Of a stretch of DNA of 64,000 nucleotides, positions 48,277-56,041 are shown piece after piece. Every line of letters begins with the position of its first letter. Position 1 is the first letter of the stretch. The translations under genes and the position numbers were made by a program. This DNA is from Marinobacter pelagius (GTDB lineage Bacteria; Pseudomonadota; Gammaproteobacteria; Pseudomonadales; Oleiphilaceae): the NCBI RefSeq assembly GCF_900114925.1, contig NZ_FOUR01000006.1, positions 186,001-250,000 on the forward strand, in the 5' to 3' direction. The notes under the pieces were generated by a model. It did no database searches. It was not told the DNA's origin and worked only from the letters and a program-made list of their open reading frames with translations.

Positions 48277-48678
48277 TTATTCCACGGTCACTGTCGGGCG
48301 CCCCTTGACGATGCCATTACTGGGAACCGGACGATCGGTTTGAGCCTTGTCCCGGGCCTGGCCGTCACCTCGGTCATGTCTGTTATCGTCATCGTCGTCT
48401 TCGTCGTCATCGTCTTCCCGCTCCAGATTCATCAGCTCGAAAGTAGCCGGTGCAAACGATGCCTCGGCACTAAAACCTTCCGGGGCCATACCCTTCACTT
48501 CATAACAACCGTCATCCACCTTGATGCGGTATACCGTCCAGCCCTCCGCCTCCAGTTTCTGACGCAGCTGCTCCCGTGGCTGCCAGTCAGCCATCGGGTC
48601 GTCACAGTCATCGTCCGCCAGCACCGGTGCGCTGAGGCACAGTAGCGCGAGGCTGATAATCACAGGTTTGGTTTTCAT
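48277..48678 (-). CDS. PepSY domain protein, exported, with acidic stretch
   Basis: A 133-residue protein with a signal peptide (cleavage near VLA|DDD, residue 21) and a PepSY-like domain (about 33-62, EQLRQKLEAEGWTVYRIKVDDGCYE). After it comes a run of Asp/Glu at 87-98, unusual for a folded domain and possibly metal-binding. It is cotranscribed with the DUF2271 gene (72 bases between). PepSY domains often act as inhibitory or assembly modules of extracytoplasmic redox or protease systems. Confidence 0.82.
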   Translation of the reverse strand: MKTKPVIISLALLCLSAPVLADDDCDDPMADWQPREQLRQKLEAEGWTVYRIKVDDGCYEVKGMAPEGFSAEASFAPATFELMNLEREDDDDEDDDDDNRHDRGDGQARDKAQTDRPVPSNGIVKGRPTVTVE

Positions 48679-48754
48679 GGGATGTCTCCTGTTGAGTCCA
48701 CAACATCTATTCTGGGGCGCAGACCTGACACTGGCCTGAACGCGTCAGGAATGG

Positions 48755-50059
48755 TTAACGGAACTGGAAGGCTTCCTTGTGGAAGCGCGAGCGACGCAAA
48801 GGTGCCGCCCGCAATCCCCGCTCCAGGGCCCGTCCCAGTCCTGCCGGGCCACAGAACCACACTTCCGTCCTCGCACCCGAGGGCTCACTGGCAGACAAGA
48901 CTTCTGCCGAAAGGCTCTCCCCTTTGCTGCTGTCGTGAATCTGCAGATTGATGCCCGGAAAATCCTGGCAAAGCTCTTGAAGCCGACCTACCACCGGGTC
49001 CTGGTCCGCGTTGCGGGTGCAGTAATGCAAATCCGCTTCGGGAGCAGGCTGGTTGGCGGCACTAGCCGCTTCGAGCCAGGCGAGAAACGGCGTGACACCA
49101 ATACCGCCGGCAATCCAGATCTGGTGTGCCTTGCGATTTCTTCGGTTGAAATCGAAACAACCGTATGGACCTTCCACGGTCACCGGCTGACCCACCCTGA
49201 TCTTATGGGCAAGGTTGCGGGTGAAGTCGCCCAGGGACTTGATCAGGAAAGTGACTCGGCCATCACCGCCATCGGCACTGGCAATGGTGAAGGGATGTGA
49301 GCCTTCCAGCTTGTTGAACGTCACCATGGCAAACTGCCCGGGCCGGTGCCCCTGCCAGGCCTGGCCCAGGTCCAAAGTCACCTCGGTAATATTCGGTTCC
49401 GGGGTACCGATGGCTGCGATGGTGCCCTGCACCTGACGGTGTCGGCCGACTCTTCCGGCCAGTGACAGCACGCTGGCAAGGCTGCCGCCTGCCAACAGGG
49501 CTGCCATCAGCCAACCGATGGGTTGCTGCCACCAGTCGAGCGGAGCAAGCCAGGCCGCATGGAAGGCAAGCAGCAGGTAAAGCGCAGGCATTGCCCGGTG
49601 CAGATACCGCCAGTACCGGTAGGGAAACTTGCGCCACAGGGTGATCAGCAACATGGCGAACAACAGGTAAATGGCAAACTCGCCCACCTCTTCTGCCGCA
49701 TCTCGCATGGCTTCGATCAACCCCGAATAGTGCAGGTCATCGAGCCGGCTGACTCCACCGAAGATCGCTTCAATGACATCGTCCCCCATCTCGATCAACC
49801 AGTGGGCCGCCGCGAAGGTCACCGCAAGAATGCCCGCCCATTTATGGGTGCGGTAGATCTTGTCCAGCCCGCCCATGGGTCGTTCAAGCCAGGCCGGGCG
49901 AAGGGCCAGCATCATGGTCAGGGACAGTAAGGCGATGGATAACCAGCCGCTGAGCAAGAGGCCCTGGTCATAGACGGACCACGGCCCGCCGGATGTTGCC
50001 AGGCTCCATGCCCACAGGCCGGTAACCACAAGAATGAAAGGTAATATCAGCCGGATCAT
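48755..50059 (-). CDS. Ferric-reductase-like transmembrane protein with FAD/NAD domain
   Basis: A 434-residue membrane protein. Six or so helices carry histidines at the two sides of the membrane (THKWAGILAVTFAAAHWL and LHRAMPALYLLLAFHAAW), as in heme-b ferric reductases. The FAD site HPFTIAS and NAD motif WIAGGIGVTPFLAWLE follow. It should reduce extracellular or periplasmic ferric iron or another acceptor with cytoplasmic NAD(P)H. SD GGAGGAG precedes ATG at 50057-50059. It is 76 bases upstream of the PepSY protein gene, in the same operon direction. Confidence 0.9.
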   Translation of the reverse strand: MIRLILPFILVVTGLWAWSLATSGGPWSVYDQGLLLSGWLSIALLSLTMMLALRPAWLERPMGGLDKIYRTHKWAGILAVTFAAAHWLIEMGDDVIEAIFGGVSRLDDLHYSGLIEAMRDAAEEVGEFAIYLLFAMLLITLWRKFPYRYWRYLHRAMPALYLLLAFHAAWLAPLDWWQQPIGWLMAALLAGGSLASVLSLAGRVGRHRQVQGTIAAIGTPEPNITEVTLDLGQAWQGHRPGQFAMVTFNKLEGSHPFTIASADGGDGRVTFLIKSLGDFTRNLAHKIRVGQPVTVEGPYGCFDFNRRNRKAHQIWIAGGIGVTPFLAWLEAASAANQPAPEADLHYCTRNADQDPVVGRLQELCQDFPGINLQIHDSSKGESLSAEVLSASEPSGARTEVWFCGPAGLGRALERGLRAAPLRRSRFHKEAFQFR

Positions 50060-50110
50060 GGTGTCTCCTCCGATCAGCTCCGGGAATCTTCACGATCAGG
50101 CTAGCGCCGG

Positions 50111-50180
50111 AACCTGACAGCCAGCTGAAGCTGATGAGAAAACAGGGCCGTTCCTTGACTTTTAAGACTGCTGTCAGGTT
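50111..50180. promoter_or_regulatory. 10-bp inverted repeat in the divergent two-component promoter
   Basis: AACCTGACAG (50111-50120) and CTGTCAGGTT (50171-50180) are exact reverse complements 50 bases apart, followed by CAG / CTGG repeats. They lie in the 164-base divergent region between the ferric-reductase-like gene and the OmpR-type regulator. They may be operators for that regulator. Confidence 0.5.
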
Positions 50181-50223
50181 CTGGCTGTAGTATCTTCTTC
50201 GGAAATTGCATCAAAGGTGAGCT

Positions 50224-50889
50224 ATGCGGATATTGCTGGTAGAGGATACTGTGGGCCTGGGCGAGGCTGTGCGGGATCAGATCACCGACGATGGCCATGC
50301 CGTGGACTGGGTGCAGTCACTGAGATTTGCTGAAGCCAGCTTCCGAACCACCACCTACGATCTGATTCTTCTCGACCTGATGCTGCCGGATGGCCACGGT
50401 CTGGATTTTCTGAAAACGATCAGAGCCAGCAGAAATAGCACCCCGGTGATTATTCTTACGGCCAGGGACCAGGTATCCGACCGTATTGAGGGACTGAATG
50501 CCGGTGCCGACGACTACCTGATAAAACCCTTTGATCTGTCCGAACTGTCCGCCCGTGTGGCTGCCGTCGCCCGTCGTTACAGGGGCAACCCCAATCCGCT
50601 GATACAGGTGGGCAACCTGGAGGTGGACCTTCGCGATCACCGCATTCAGTGCAATGGTCAGCCGGTGGAACTGACGGCCCGCGAGTGGGCCCTGTTCGAG
50701 GGCTTCATCCAGCGACCCGGAATGCTGCTATCGAGGCAGCAACTGGAGGATCGGCTGTATGCCTTCGGGGCGGAAATCGAGAGCAACACCATTGAAGTCT
50801 ATGTCAGCCGCTTGAGGAAAAAGCTGGGGCGCGACGCCATCGTAACGGTACGGGGCATGGGCTACCGTCTGGAAACCCATGAGTCGTAA
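50224..50889 (+). CDS. OmpR-type response regulator (QseB/PmrA-like)
   Basis: A 221-residue regulator with a receiver (Asp51 in ILLDLMLPDGHG; LIKPFDLSELSARV) and a winged-helix DNA-binding domain (TAREWALFEGFIQRPG, TIEVYVSRLRKKL). Length and motifs match the PmrA/QseB group. It overlaps the kinase gene by 11 bases and is divergent from the ferric-reductase-like operon, which it may control. Confidence 0.95.
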   Translation: MRILLVEDTVGLGEAVRDQITDDGHAVDWVQSLRFAEASFRTTTYDLILLDLMLPDGHGLDFLKTIRASRNSTPVIILTARDQVSDRIEGLNAGADDYLIKPFDLSELSARVAAVARRYRGNPNPLIQVGNLEVDLRDHRIQCNGQPVELTAREWALFEGFIQRPGMLLSRQQLEDRLYAFGAEIESNTIEVYVSRLRKKLGRDAIVTVRGMGYRLETHES

Positions 50890-52228
50890 CAGCAGCCTGC
50901 AAAAACGTCTGGGTATTGGCCTCACCCTGGGAGCCACTGTCCTGTGGCTGCTGGGCGTTGCCGCGTCCGGGTTGGTGGCGCAGCACGAAATGAACGAGGT
51001 CTTCGACAGTGCTCTTGAGGAAACGGCCCAACGCATTCTGCCGCTGGCAGTTACCGACATCCTGAATCGGGAAAGCAATACCGGAAACCGGACTGCGCCT
51101 GCCCTGAAAGAGCATGACGAATACCTCACCTATGTGGTCAGGGACCGCCAGGGCAACCTCCTGCTCCAGTCCCACGACGCCGACCCCGGTATATTTGCAG
51201 CACTGCCCCGCGAAGGCTTCACCAACACATCCACGCATCGGATTTATGGGGCGTCGGCGGTCAGCGACACCCTCTACATCGAAGTCGCCGAACCTTTGGC
51301 CCACCGGCGCGAGGCCGCTCTGGAAGCTGGTATCGCTTTGCTGGTACCGCTGTTTGTCCTGATTCCGGTCAGTCTGTTCGGAATCTGGTGGGTTGTCCGG
51401 CTCTCCCTGCGCCCGGTGATCGAATTCCAGCACTCGATTGAAGCCCGGGGAGCCAGCGACCTGTCACCCGTGAACAAAGACCGGCTCCCCGAAGAATTCG
51501 AACCAACAGCGGTTGCCGTCAATCGGCTGCTGGAGCGGCTGAACCGCGCGCTTGACGCAGAACGGAGTTTCACCGCCAACAGCGCTCACGAATTGCGCAC
51601 CCCTCTGGCCACGGCTTTGGCCAAGGTGCAGCGGCTGAAAACCCAGCTTGAGGATCAGCACCTGAAGAAGAATGTGGTTGAGGTTGAACAGGCGTTGCGC
51701 GGCCTGTCCACATTGTCCGGCAAGCTGCTTGAGCTCGCGAAGGCCGAAGGCGGAGGCGCACTTTCACAACAACCGCATGACCTTGTGCCGATACTCGCCA
51801 TGATCAGCCGCGACTTTGAACCTCTGGCACCTGGCCGGATTCGCCTGACGGTGCCGGACCATAAGGTGAACTCCCTCCTCGATCCGGATGCTTTTGCCAT
51901 TCTGGCCCGCAACCTGATCGAGAACGCGATGAAACACGGCTCCGTGCAACAGCCCGTCGACGTCATCATGACCGACGATGGCAGAATGAGAGTCTGCAAC
52001 GGAGGCGACATCGTGCCACCTGACCAACTGGCCGTGCTACGAAATCGGTTTTCCCGCCACGACACCAGGGCAGCCGGCTCTGGCCTGGGGCTCGCCATAG
52101 CCGATGCCATTGCTTCGGGTGCTGGTATGACCCTGCATTTACGTTCGCCGGCAACCGGCCGGGCGGATGGTTTTGAGGTAGAACTCAATGTGACCGATGC
52201 CGGCAGGAATCCTGGCCCGTGTACCTGA
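50879..52228 (+). CDS. Membrane histidine kinase (QseC/PmrB-like)
   Basis: A 449-residue inner-membrane kinase. Helix 1 is about 14-34, a periplasmic sensor segment of about 115 residues follows, and helix 2 is about 150-175, then HAMP-like linker, HisKA with His237 in NSAHELRTPLATA, and an HATPase with NLIENAMKHG and GSGLGLAIADAIAS. It phosphorylates the regulator encoded just upstream. The periplasmic part has no obvious metal cluster. It overlaps the AraC-type gene downstream by 10 bases. Confidence 0.94.
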   Translation: MSRNSSLQKRLGIGLTLGATVLWLLGVAASGLVAQHEMNEVFDSALEETAQRILPLAVTDILNRESNTGNRTAPALKEHDEYLTYVVRDRQGNLLLQSHDADPGIFAALPREGFTNTSTHRIYGASAVSDTLYIEVAEPLAHRREAALEAGIALLVPLFVLIPVSLFGIWWVVRLSLRPVIEFQHSIEARGASDLSPVNKDRLPEEFEPTAVAVNRLLERLNRALDAERSFTANSAHELRTPLATALAKVQRLKTQLEDQHLKKNVVEVEQALRGLSTLSGKLLELAKAEGGGALSQQPHDLVPILAMISRDFEPLAPGRIRLTVPDHKVNSLLDPDAFAILARNLIENAMKHGSVQQPVDVIMTDDGRMRVCNGGDIVPPDQLAVLRNRFSRHDTRAAGSGLGLAIADAIASGAGMTLHLRSPATGRADGFEVELNVTDAGRNPGPCT

Positions 52229-53367
52229 CCTTGACCGACCTCATTCTGCTGACCAGCATTATTCAGGCGCTAAGCTTGGCCGTATTCTTGTTGCTGCCTC
52301 CCAATAGTCGACTGGTAAGCAACCAGCTTCTTGTGGCGACACTGGTTTTCTTCGCGGCCGGGCTTGGAGAGATTTTTCTCTACAGCAGCGGACTGGCGCT
52401 TTTGCATCCCAACCTGGCGTACCTCGGCACCCTTGTCGGGCTATTGCAGGCGGGCACGCTCTTTTTATACGCCCGGGCTCTGATGTATCAGGATTTCCGC
52501 CTGCGTAAGGAGCATTTCGTCCACACCCTACTGTTCTGGGTCGTCGGTGCCATTTTCCTTGTCGAGTACTATTTGCAGCCAACCGGTGAAAAACTCCGCA
52601 TTCTGAACGAACGCGATCATCCGGGCGTGTTGACCTCGCCTCTACTCGCTGTCGCCATTCACGCCGTTTTCCTCGGGTACCTGTACGCCACCATTCGCAC
52701 CATCAACCGCTTCGGCCTCAGCCTCCGACAGGTCTTTTCAAGTATCGAAAACAAACAGCTCTCATGGTTGAGACTACTTCTGATTGGCTACGCAATAGCC
52801 TGGACGGTCAGCATGTTCTACTGCATGACGGCCCATGTCTTCAAGAGCGCGCCGGGAACCGAGTGGGTGGCCGGGGCCGGCGCTGTTACCGGGTTTCTGT
52901 TCATCAACTTCTTGATGGTTAATGCACTTCGACAGCCAGTTATTTTCACGGGGCTGGCAGCCGACCAGGCTAACCTGCTGGACGACACCACAGTTCCCGA
53001 GTTTGATCAGAACCTGAAACAGAAGCTGGAACAGTTTATCGAAGAGGAGAAACCCTATCTTCATTCGAACCTCACGCTGGAGCAGCTCGCTCAAAAAGTC
53101 GGAGCCCACCCCAGAGAGGTCTCCCGAGCGATTAACCAGGGGTTCGGCTGCAATTTCTTCGAATTTGTCAGTGGCTACCGCGTACAGGAGGCGAAGCGCC
53201 GGCTGGCCGATCCTGCGGACACTTCCAATATCCTGCAGGTGATGTACGATTCCGGCTTCAATTCCAAGTCCGTTTTCAATACGGCTTTCAAAAACAACAC
53301 TGGCCTGACCCCCAGCAATTACCGCCGTATGCACGCTCGCAAAGAAAACAACAGTCCCCAACCGTGA
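52219..53367 (+). CDS. AraC-family regulator with seven-helix membrane domain
   Basis: A 382-residue protein. The first 235 residues are hydrophobic, with about seven predicted membrane helices, and the last 100 residues form the AraC-type double HTH with TLEQLAQKVGAHPREVSRAI and SGFNSKSVFNTAFK. A membrane-embedded sensor linked to a DNA-binding domain is an uncommon arrangement. Start is GTG at 52219, with AGGA upstream; it overlaps the kinase gene, so it is coexpressed with the two-component pair. The likely target is the DUF6448 gene or the divergent redox operon. Confidence 0.9.
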   Translation: MYLTLTDLILLTSIIQALSLAVFLLLPPNSRLVSNQLLVATLVFFAAGLGEIFLYSSGLALLHPNLAYLGTLVGLLQAGTLFLYARALMYQDFRLRKEHFVHTLLFWVVGAIFLVEYYLQPTGEKLRILNERDHPGVLTSPLLAVAIHAVFLGYLYATIRTINRFGLSLRQVFSSIENKQLSWLRLLLIGYAIAWTVSMFYCMTAHVFKSAPGTEWVAGAGAVTGFLFINFLMVNALRQPVIFTGLAADQANLLDDTTVPEFDQNLKQKLEQFIEEEKPYLHSNLTLEQLAQKVGAHPREVSRAINQGFGCNFFEFVSGYRVQEAKRRLADPADTSNILQVMYDSGFNSKSVFNTAFKNNTGLTPSNYRRMHARKENNSPQP

Positions 53368-53402
53368 TCGCGAGAGCAGCCATGGCGTTCGACTTTTCGC
53401 AC

Positions 53403-53482
53403 TCGCAAACGAGAACCTGTAATACGTTGTTTTATATATCTTTTACACCTGCCGCTCTCCAGGTCTGACTTCACGTTTGCGA
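53403..53482. promoter_or_regulatory. Distant inverted repeat TCGCAAACG / CGTTTGCGA
   Basis: TCGCAAACG (53403-53411) and CGTTTGCGA (53474-53482) are exact inverted copies about 62 bases apart, in the gap between the AraC-type gene and the DUF6448 gene. They could be paired binding sites for a looping AraC dimer. A TTTTATATATC stretch between them may hold a promoter. Confidence 0.5.
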
Positions 53483-53517
53483 ACGATTCCCCCGGGCGTT
53501 CTCCCTAAGCTGGTTCT

Positions 53518-53542
53518 CAGGTTCCAGCGAAATCGGAACCTG
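53518..53542 (+). promoter_or_regulatory. Inverted repeat near the DUF6448 RBS
   Basis: CAGGTTCC (53518-53525) and GGAACCTG (53535-53542) form an 8-bp inverted repeat with a 9-base spacer, 30 bases before the start codon. A further GAACCTGT copy is at 53413-53420. It could be a regulator site or a 5'-UTR hairpin. Confidence 0.5.
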
Positions 53543-53572
53543 TCCTAGTCAACAAGACGCGAGGAAACGTCC

Positions 53573-54160
53573 ATGAAAACCAAACTACGAAAAGCCACCT
53601 TTACCGCAAGTGCTGCCGTCCTGCTGGGACTCATGCTGGCAGGTAATGCCCAGGCCCATTGCGATGCGATGGATGGCCCTGTCATTACCGAAGCCCGGGC
53701 AGCGCTCGACGCCGGTGATGTTACCCCACTACTGAAATGGGTTCCCGCCGAGGACGAGGCCGAGATCAGGCGGGTATTCGCCGATGTCCGCGACATCCGG
53801 GGCCAGAGCGAGAAGGTACGCAAAATTGCAGACAAGCACCTCTTTGCAACACTGGTAAAGGTTCATCGTGCCTCCGAGGGTGCACCCTTTACCGGGATCA
53901 AGCCGGCAGGGAACATCGACCCCGGACTGAAGGCGGCAGATGCAGCACTAAGCAACGGCGAGATTGACCAGCTGATTGCAAACATTACCCGGAAAATAGA
54001 GACCGGGATTCGGGAACGCTACGATCAGGCCCACAGTTCGTCGGCCAGCGCCGATCAGAGTGTCAAGGAAGGGCGCCACTTCGTGACCGACTACGTTGAC
54101 TACATCCATTACGTAGAAGCCGTTCACGGGGCGGCTGGAGCAGGTAAGCACGGGCACTGA
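53573..54160 (+). CDS. DUF6448 family exported protein
   Basis: A 195-residue protein with a signal peptide (cleavage near NAQA|HCDAMDG, residue 28). HCDAMDGPVITEARAAL is the conserved start of the DUF6448 family. The family has been seen with metal or redox genes, and the mature start (HCD) plus a His-rich tail GAAGAGKHGH suggest metal contact. It is preceded by the AraC-type regulator. ATG at 53573 follows GAGGAAA. Confidence 0.85.
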   Translation: MKTKLRKATFTASAAVLLGLMLAGNAQAHCDAMDGPVITEARAALDAGDVTPLLKWVPAEDEAEIRRVFADVRDIRGQSEKVRKIADKHLFATLVKVHRASEGAPFTGIKPAGNIDPGLKAADAALSNGEIDQLIANITRKIETGIRERYDQAHSSSASADQSVKEGRHFVTDYVDYIHYVEAVHGAAGAGKHGH

Positions 54161-54175
54161 AGCTGCCCGAGCAAC

Positions 54176-54202
54176 AAAAAAGGGAGGCGCTAAGGGCCTC
54201 CC
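54176..54202 (-). terminator. Intrinsic terminator after the acyl-CoA synthetase gene
   Basis: On the minus strand GGGAGGC / GCCTCCC with a 7-base loop is followed by TTTTTTGTTG, 57 bases after the acyl-CoA synthetase stop. It lies between this gene and the convergent DUF6448 gene. Confidence 0.85.
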
Positions 54203-54258
54203 AAGGACACACAGAGGGAATAACTGGCTGCGCCGGGCTGGCGCAGCCGGTCAGCAGA

Positions 54259-55887
54259 TCAGTCCAGCTCTTTGGCCTGATCCCGCAGCACGAACTTCTG
54301 GATCTTGCCCGTGGAGGTCTTGGGCAGCTCCGTGAAGACGACCGTTTTCGGTACCTTGAAGCGGGCCAGATGCTCGCGGCAGAAGGTGATGATGTCCTCT
54401 TCGCTGACCTCGCCGGCTTCCGGCTTCAGGGTAATGAACGCGCAGGGAGTCTCGCCCCACTTCTCGTCCGGTCGGGCAACCACCGCTGCTTCCAGCACAG
54501 CCGGATGGCGGTACAGGGTATCTTCCACCTCGATGGTGGAGATGTTCTCGCCCCCGGAGATGATGATGTCCTTCAGGCGGTCCTTGATTTCCAGGTAACC
54601 GTCCTCGTGCCACACCGCCAGGTCACCGGTGTGGAACCAGCCACCGCGGAACGCCTCTTCGGTGGCGCTCGGGTTCTTCAGGTAACCCTTCATCACGGTG
54701 TTGCCACGCAGGAAGATCTCGCCGATGGTCTTGCCATCTTTGGGCACCGGTTCCATGGTGTTGGGATCACCGACCATGGTGCCGGCCAGGGTATGGTAGC
54801 GAACGCCCTGGCGTGCCTTTTTCCGGGCACGGTCATGGAGCGGAAGCTCATCCCACTCGGACTTCCAGGCACACACGGTTACCGGGCCATAGACTTCGGT
54901 CAGGCCGTAAACGTGGGTCACCTTGATACCCATTTCTTCTACCGCCCCGATCACCTGGGCGGGGGGTGCCGCACCGGCGGTCATGGATTTCACTTCGTGA
55001 TCGATCCCGGCCTTGGCGGCTGCCGGCGCATTGAGCAGCGCGTTCAGAACGATCGGGGCGCCGCACATGTGGGTGACCTGGTGATCGCGGATCAGCTGCA
55101 GGATCTTCTCCGGGTCCACCCTGCGCAGGCAAACATGGGTGCCGGCCATGGCGGTAACCGTCCAGGGGAAACACCAGCCGTTGCAGTGGAACATCGGCAG
55201 GGTCCACAGATAGACCGGATGCATGTCCATGGACCAGACGGCCTGGTTACCCAGGGCATTGAGGTAGGCCCCGCGGTGGTGATAGACCACACCCTTGGGG
55301 TTACCGGTGGTACCGGAGGTGTAGTTCAGGGAAACCGCATCCCACTCGTTTTCGGGGAAGCTCCACTGGAACTGCGGGTCACCCTCCTGCAGGAACGCCT
55401 CGTAATCCAGATCGCTGACCTGCACGCCCTCACCGTATTCCGGGTCATCCACATCAATGACCAGCGGTTTGTGCTCCAGGTGACGGATGGCGTCCTTGAT
55501 GACCTGACCGAACTCGCGGTCGGCAACCACCACCTTGGCTTCTCCATGTTCCAGCATGAAGGCGATGGCATCGGCGTCCAGGCGTACGTTCAGGGTATTG
55601 AGTACGGCGCCGATCATGGGCACGCCGAAGTGGCATTCCACCATCGCGGGGATGTTCGGCAGCATCACGGCGACCGTATCGCCACGACCGATCCCTCGCC
55701 CCTGCAGGGCCGAAGCCAGGCGACGGCAGCGCTCGTAGGTTTGTGCCCAGTTGTAACGGATCGCGCCGTGAATGATGGCCGGGTATTCCGGATAAACACT
55801 CGCGGTGCGCTCGATGAAATCAATCGGCGACTGGACGGCGTAGTTGGCATCGACGGGCGCCAGGCCCTGGTCAAAAATCGAGGTCAT
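54259..55887 (-). CDS. AMP-dependent acyl-CoA synthetase/ligase
   Basis: A 542-residue adenylate-forming enzyme that activates a fatty or other carboxylic acid with ATP and CoA. The AMP-binding P-loop is YTSGTTGNPKGVVYHHRG, the A5-like motif LTEVYGP and A8-like GYLEIKDRLKDIIISGGENIS are present, and the last Lys is in KTSTGKIQKFVLRDQ. ATG at 55885-55887 after AGAGGAA is chosen; the frame continues upstream without need. It is divergent from the PAS kinase/FixJ pair, which may respond to its substrate. Confidence 0.94.
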   Translation of the reverse strand: MTSIFDQGLAPVDANYAVQSPIDFIERTASVYPEYPAIIHGAIRYNWAQTYERCRRLASALQGRGIGRGDTVAVMLPNIPAMVECHFGVPMIGAVLNTLNVRLDADAIAFMLEHGEAKVVVADREFGQVIKDAIRHLEHKPLVIDVDDPEYGEGVQVSDLDYEAFLQEGDPQFQWSFPENEWDAVSLNYTSGTTGNPKGVVYHHRGAYLNALGNQAVWSMDMHPVYLWTLPMFHCNGWCFPWTVTAMAGTHVCLRRVDPEKILQLIRDHQVTHMCGAPIVLNALLNAPAAAKAGIDHEVKSMTAGAAPPAQVIGAVEEMGIKVTHVYGLTEVYGPVTVCAWKSEWDELPLHDRARKKARQGVRYHTLAGTMVGDPNTMEPVPKDGKTIGEIFLRGNTVMKGYLKNPSATEEAFRGGWFHTGDLAVWHEDGYLEIKDRLKDIIISGGENISTIEVEDTLYRHPAVLEAAVVARPDEKWGETPCAFITLKPEAGEVSEEDIITFCREHLARFKVPKTVVFTELPKTSTGKIQKFVLRDQAKELD

Positions 55888-56041
55888 AACGGGTTCCTCT
55901 TGGAGCTCTGTTGTTCTTATGGCGTATTCAGGAAAATCGCTAATCTGGCTATAATTCACGCTGGTCAAAATGGTATTTGATGGGACAAATACTAGAAACT
56001 ACACCAAGGTATTATAGTGTATTTACTATAACAACGATGAT

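Noticed and set aside
45483..54160. Possible horizontally acquired island
   Set aside because: No integrase, tRNA junction, direct repeats or change of base composition obvious by eye; gene order is accessory-like but no mobile signature is seen.
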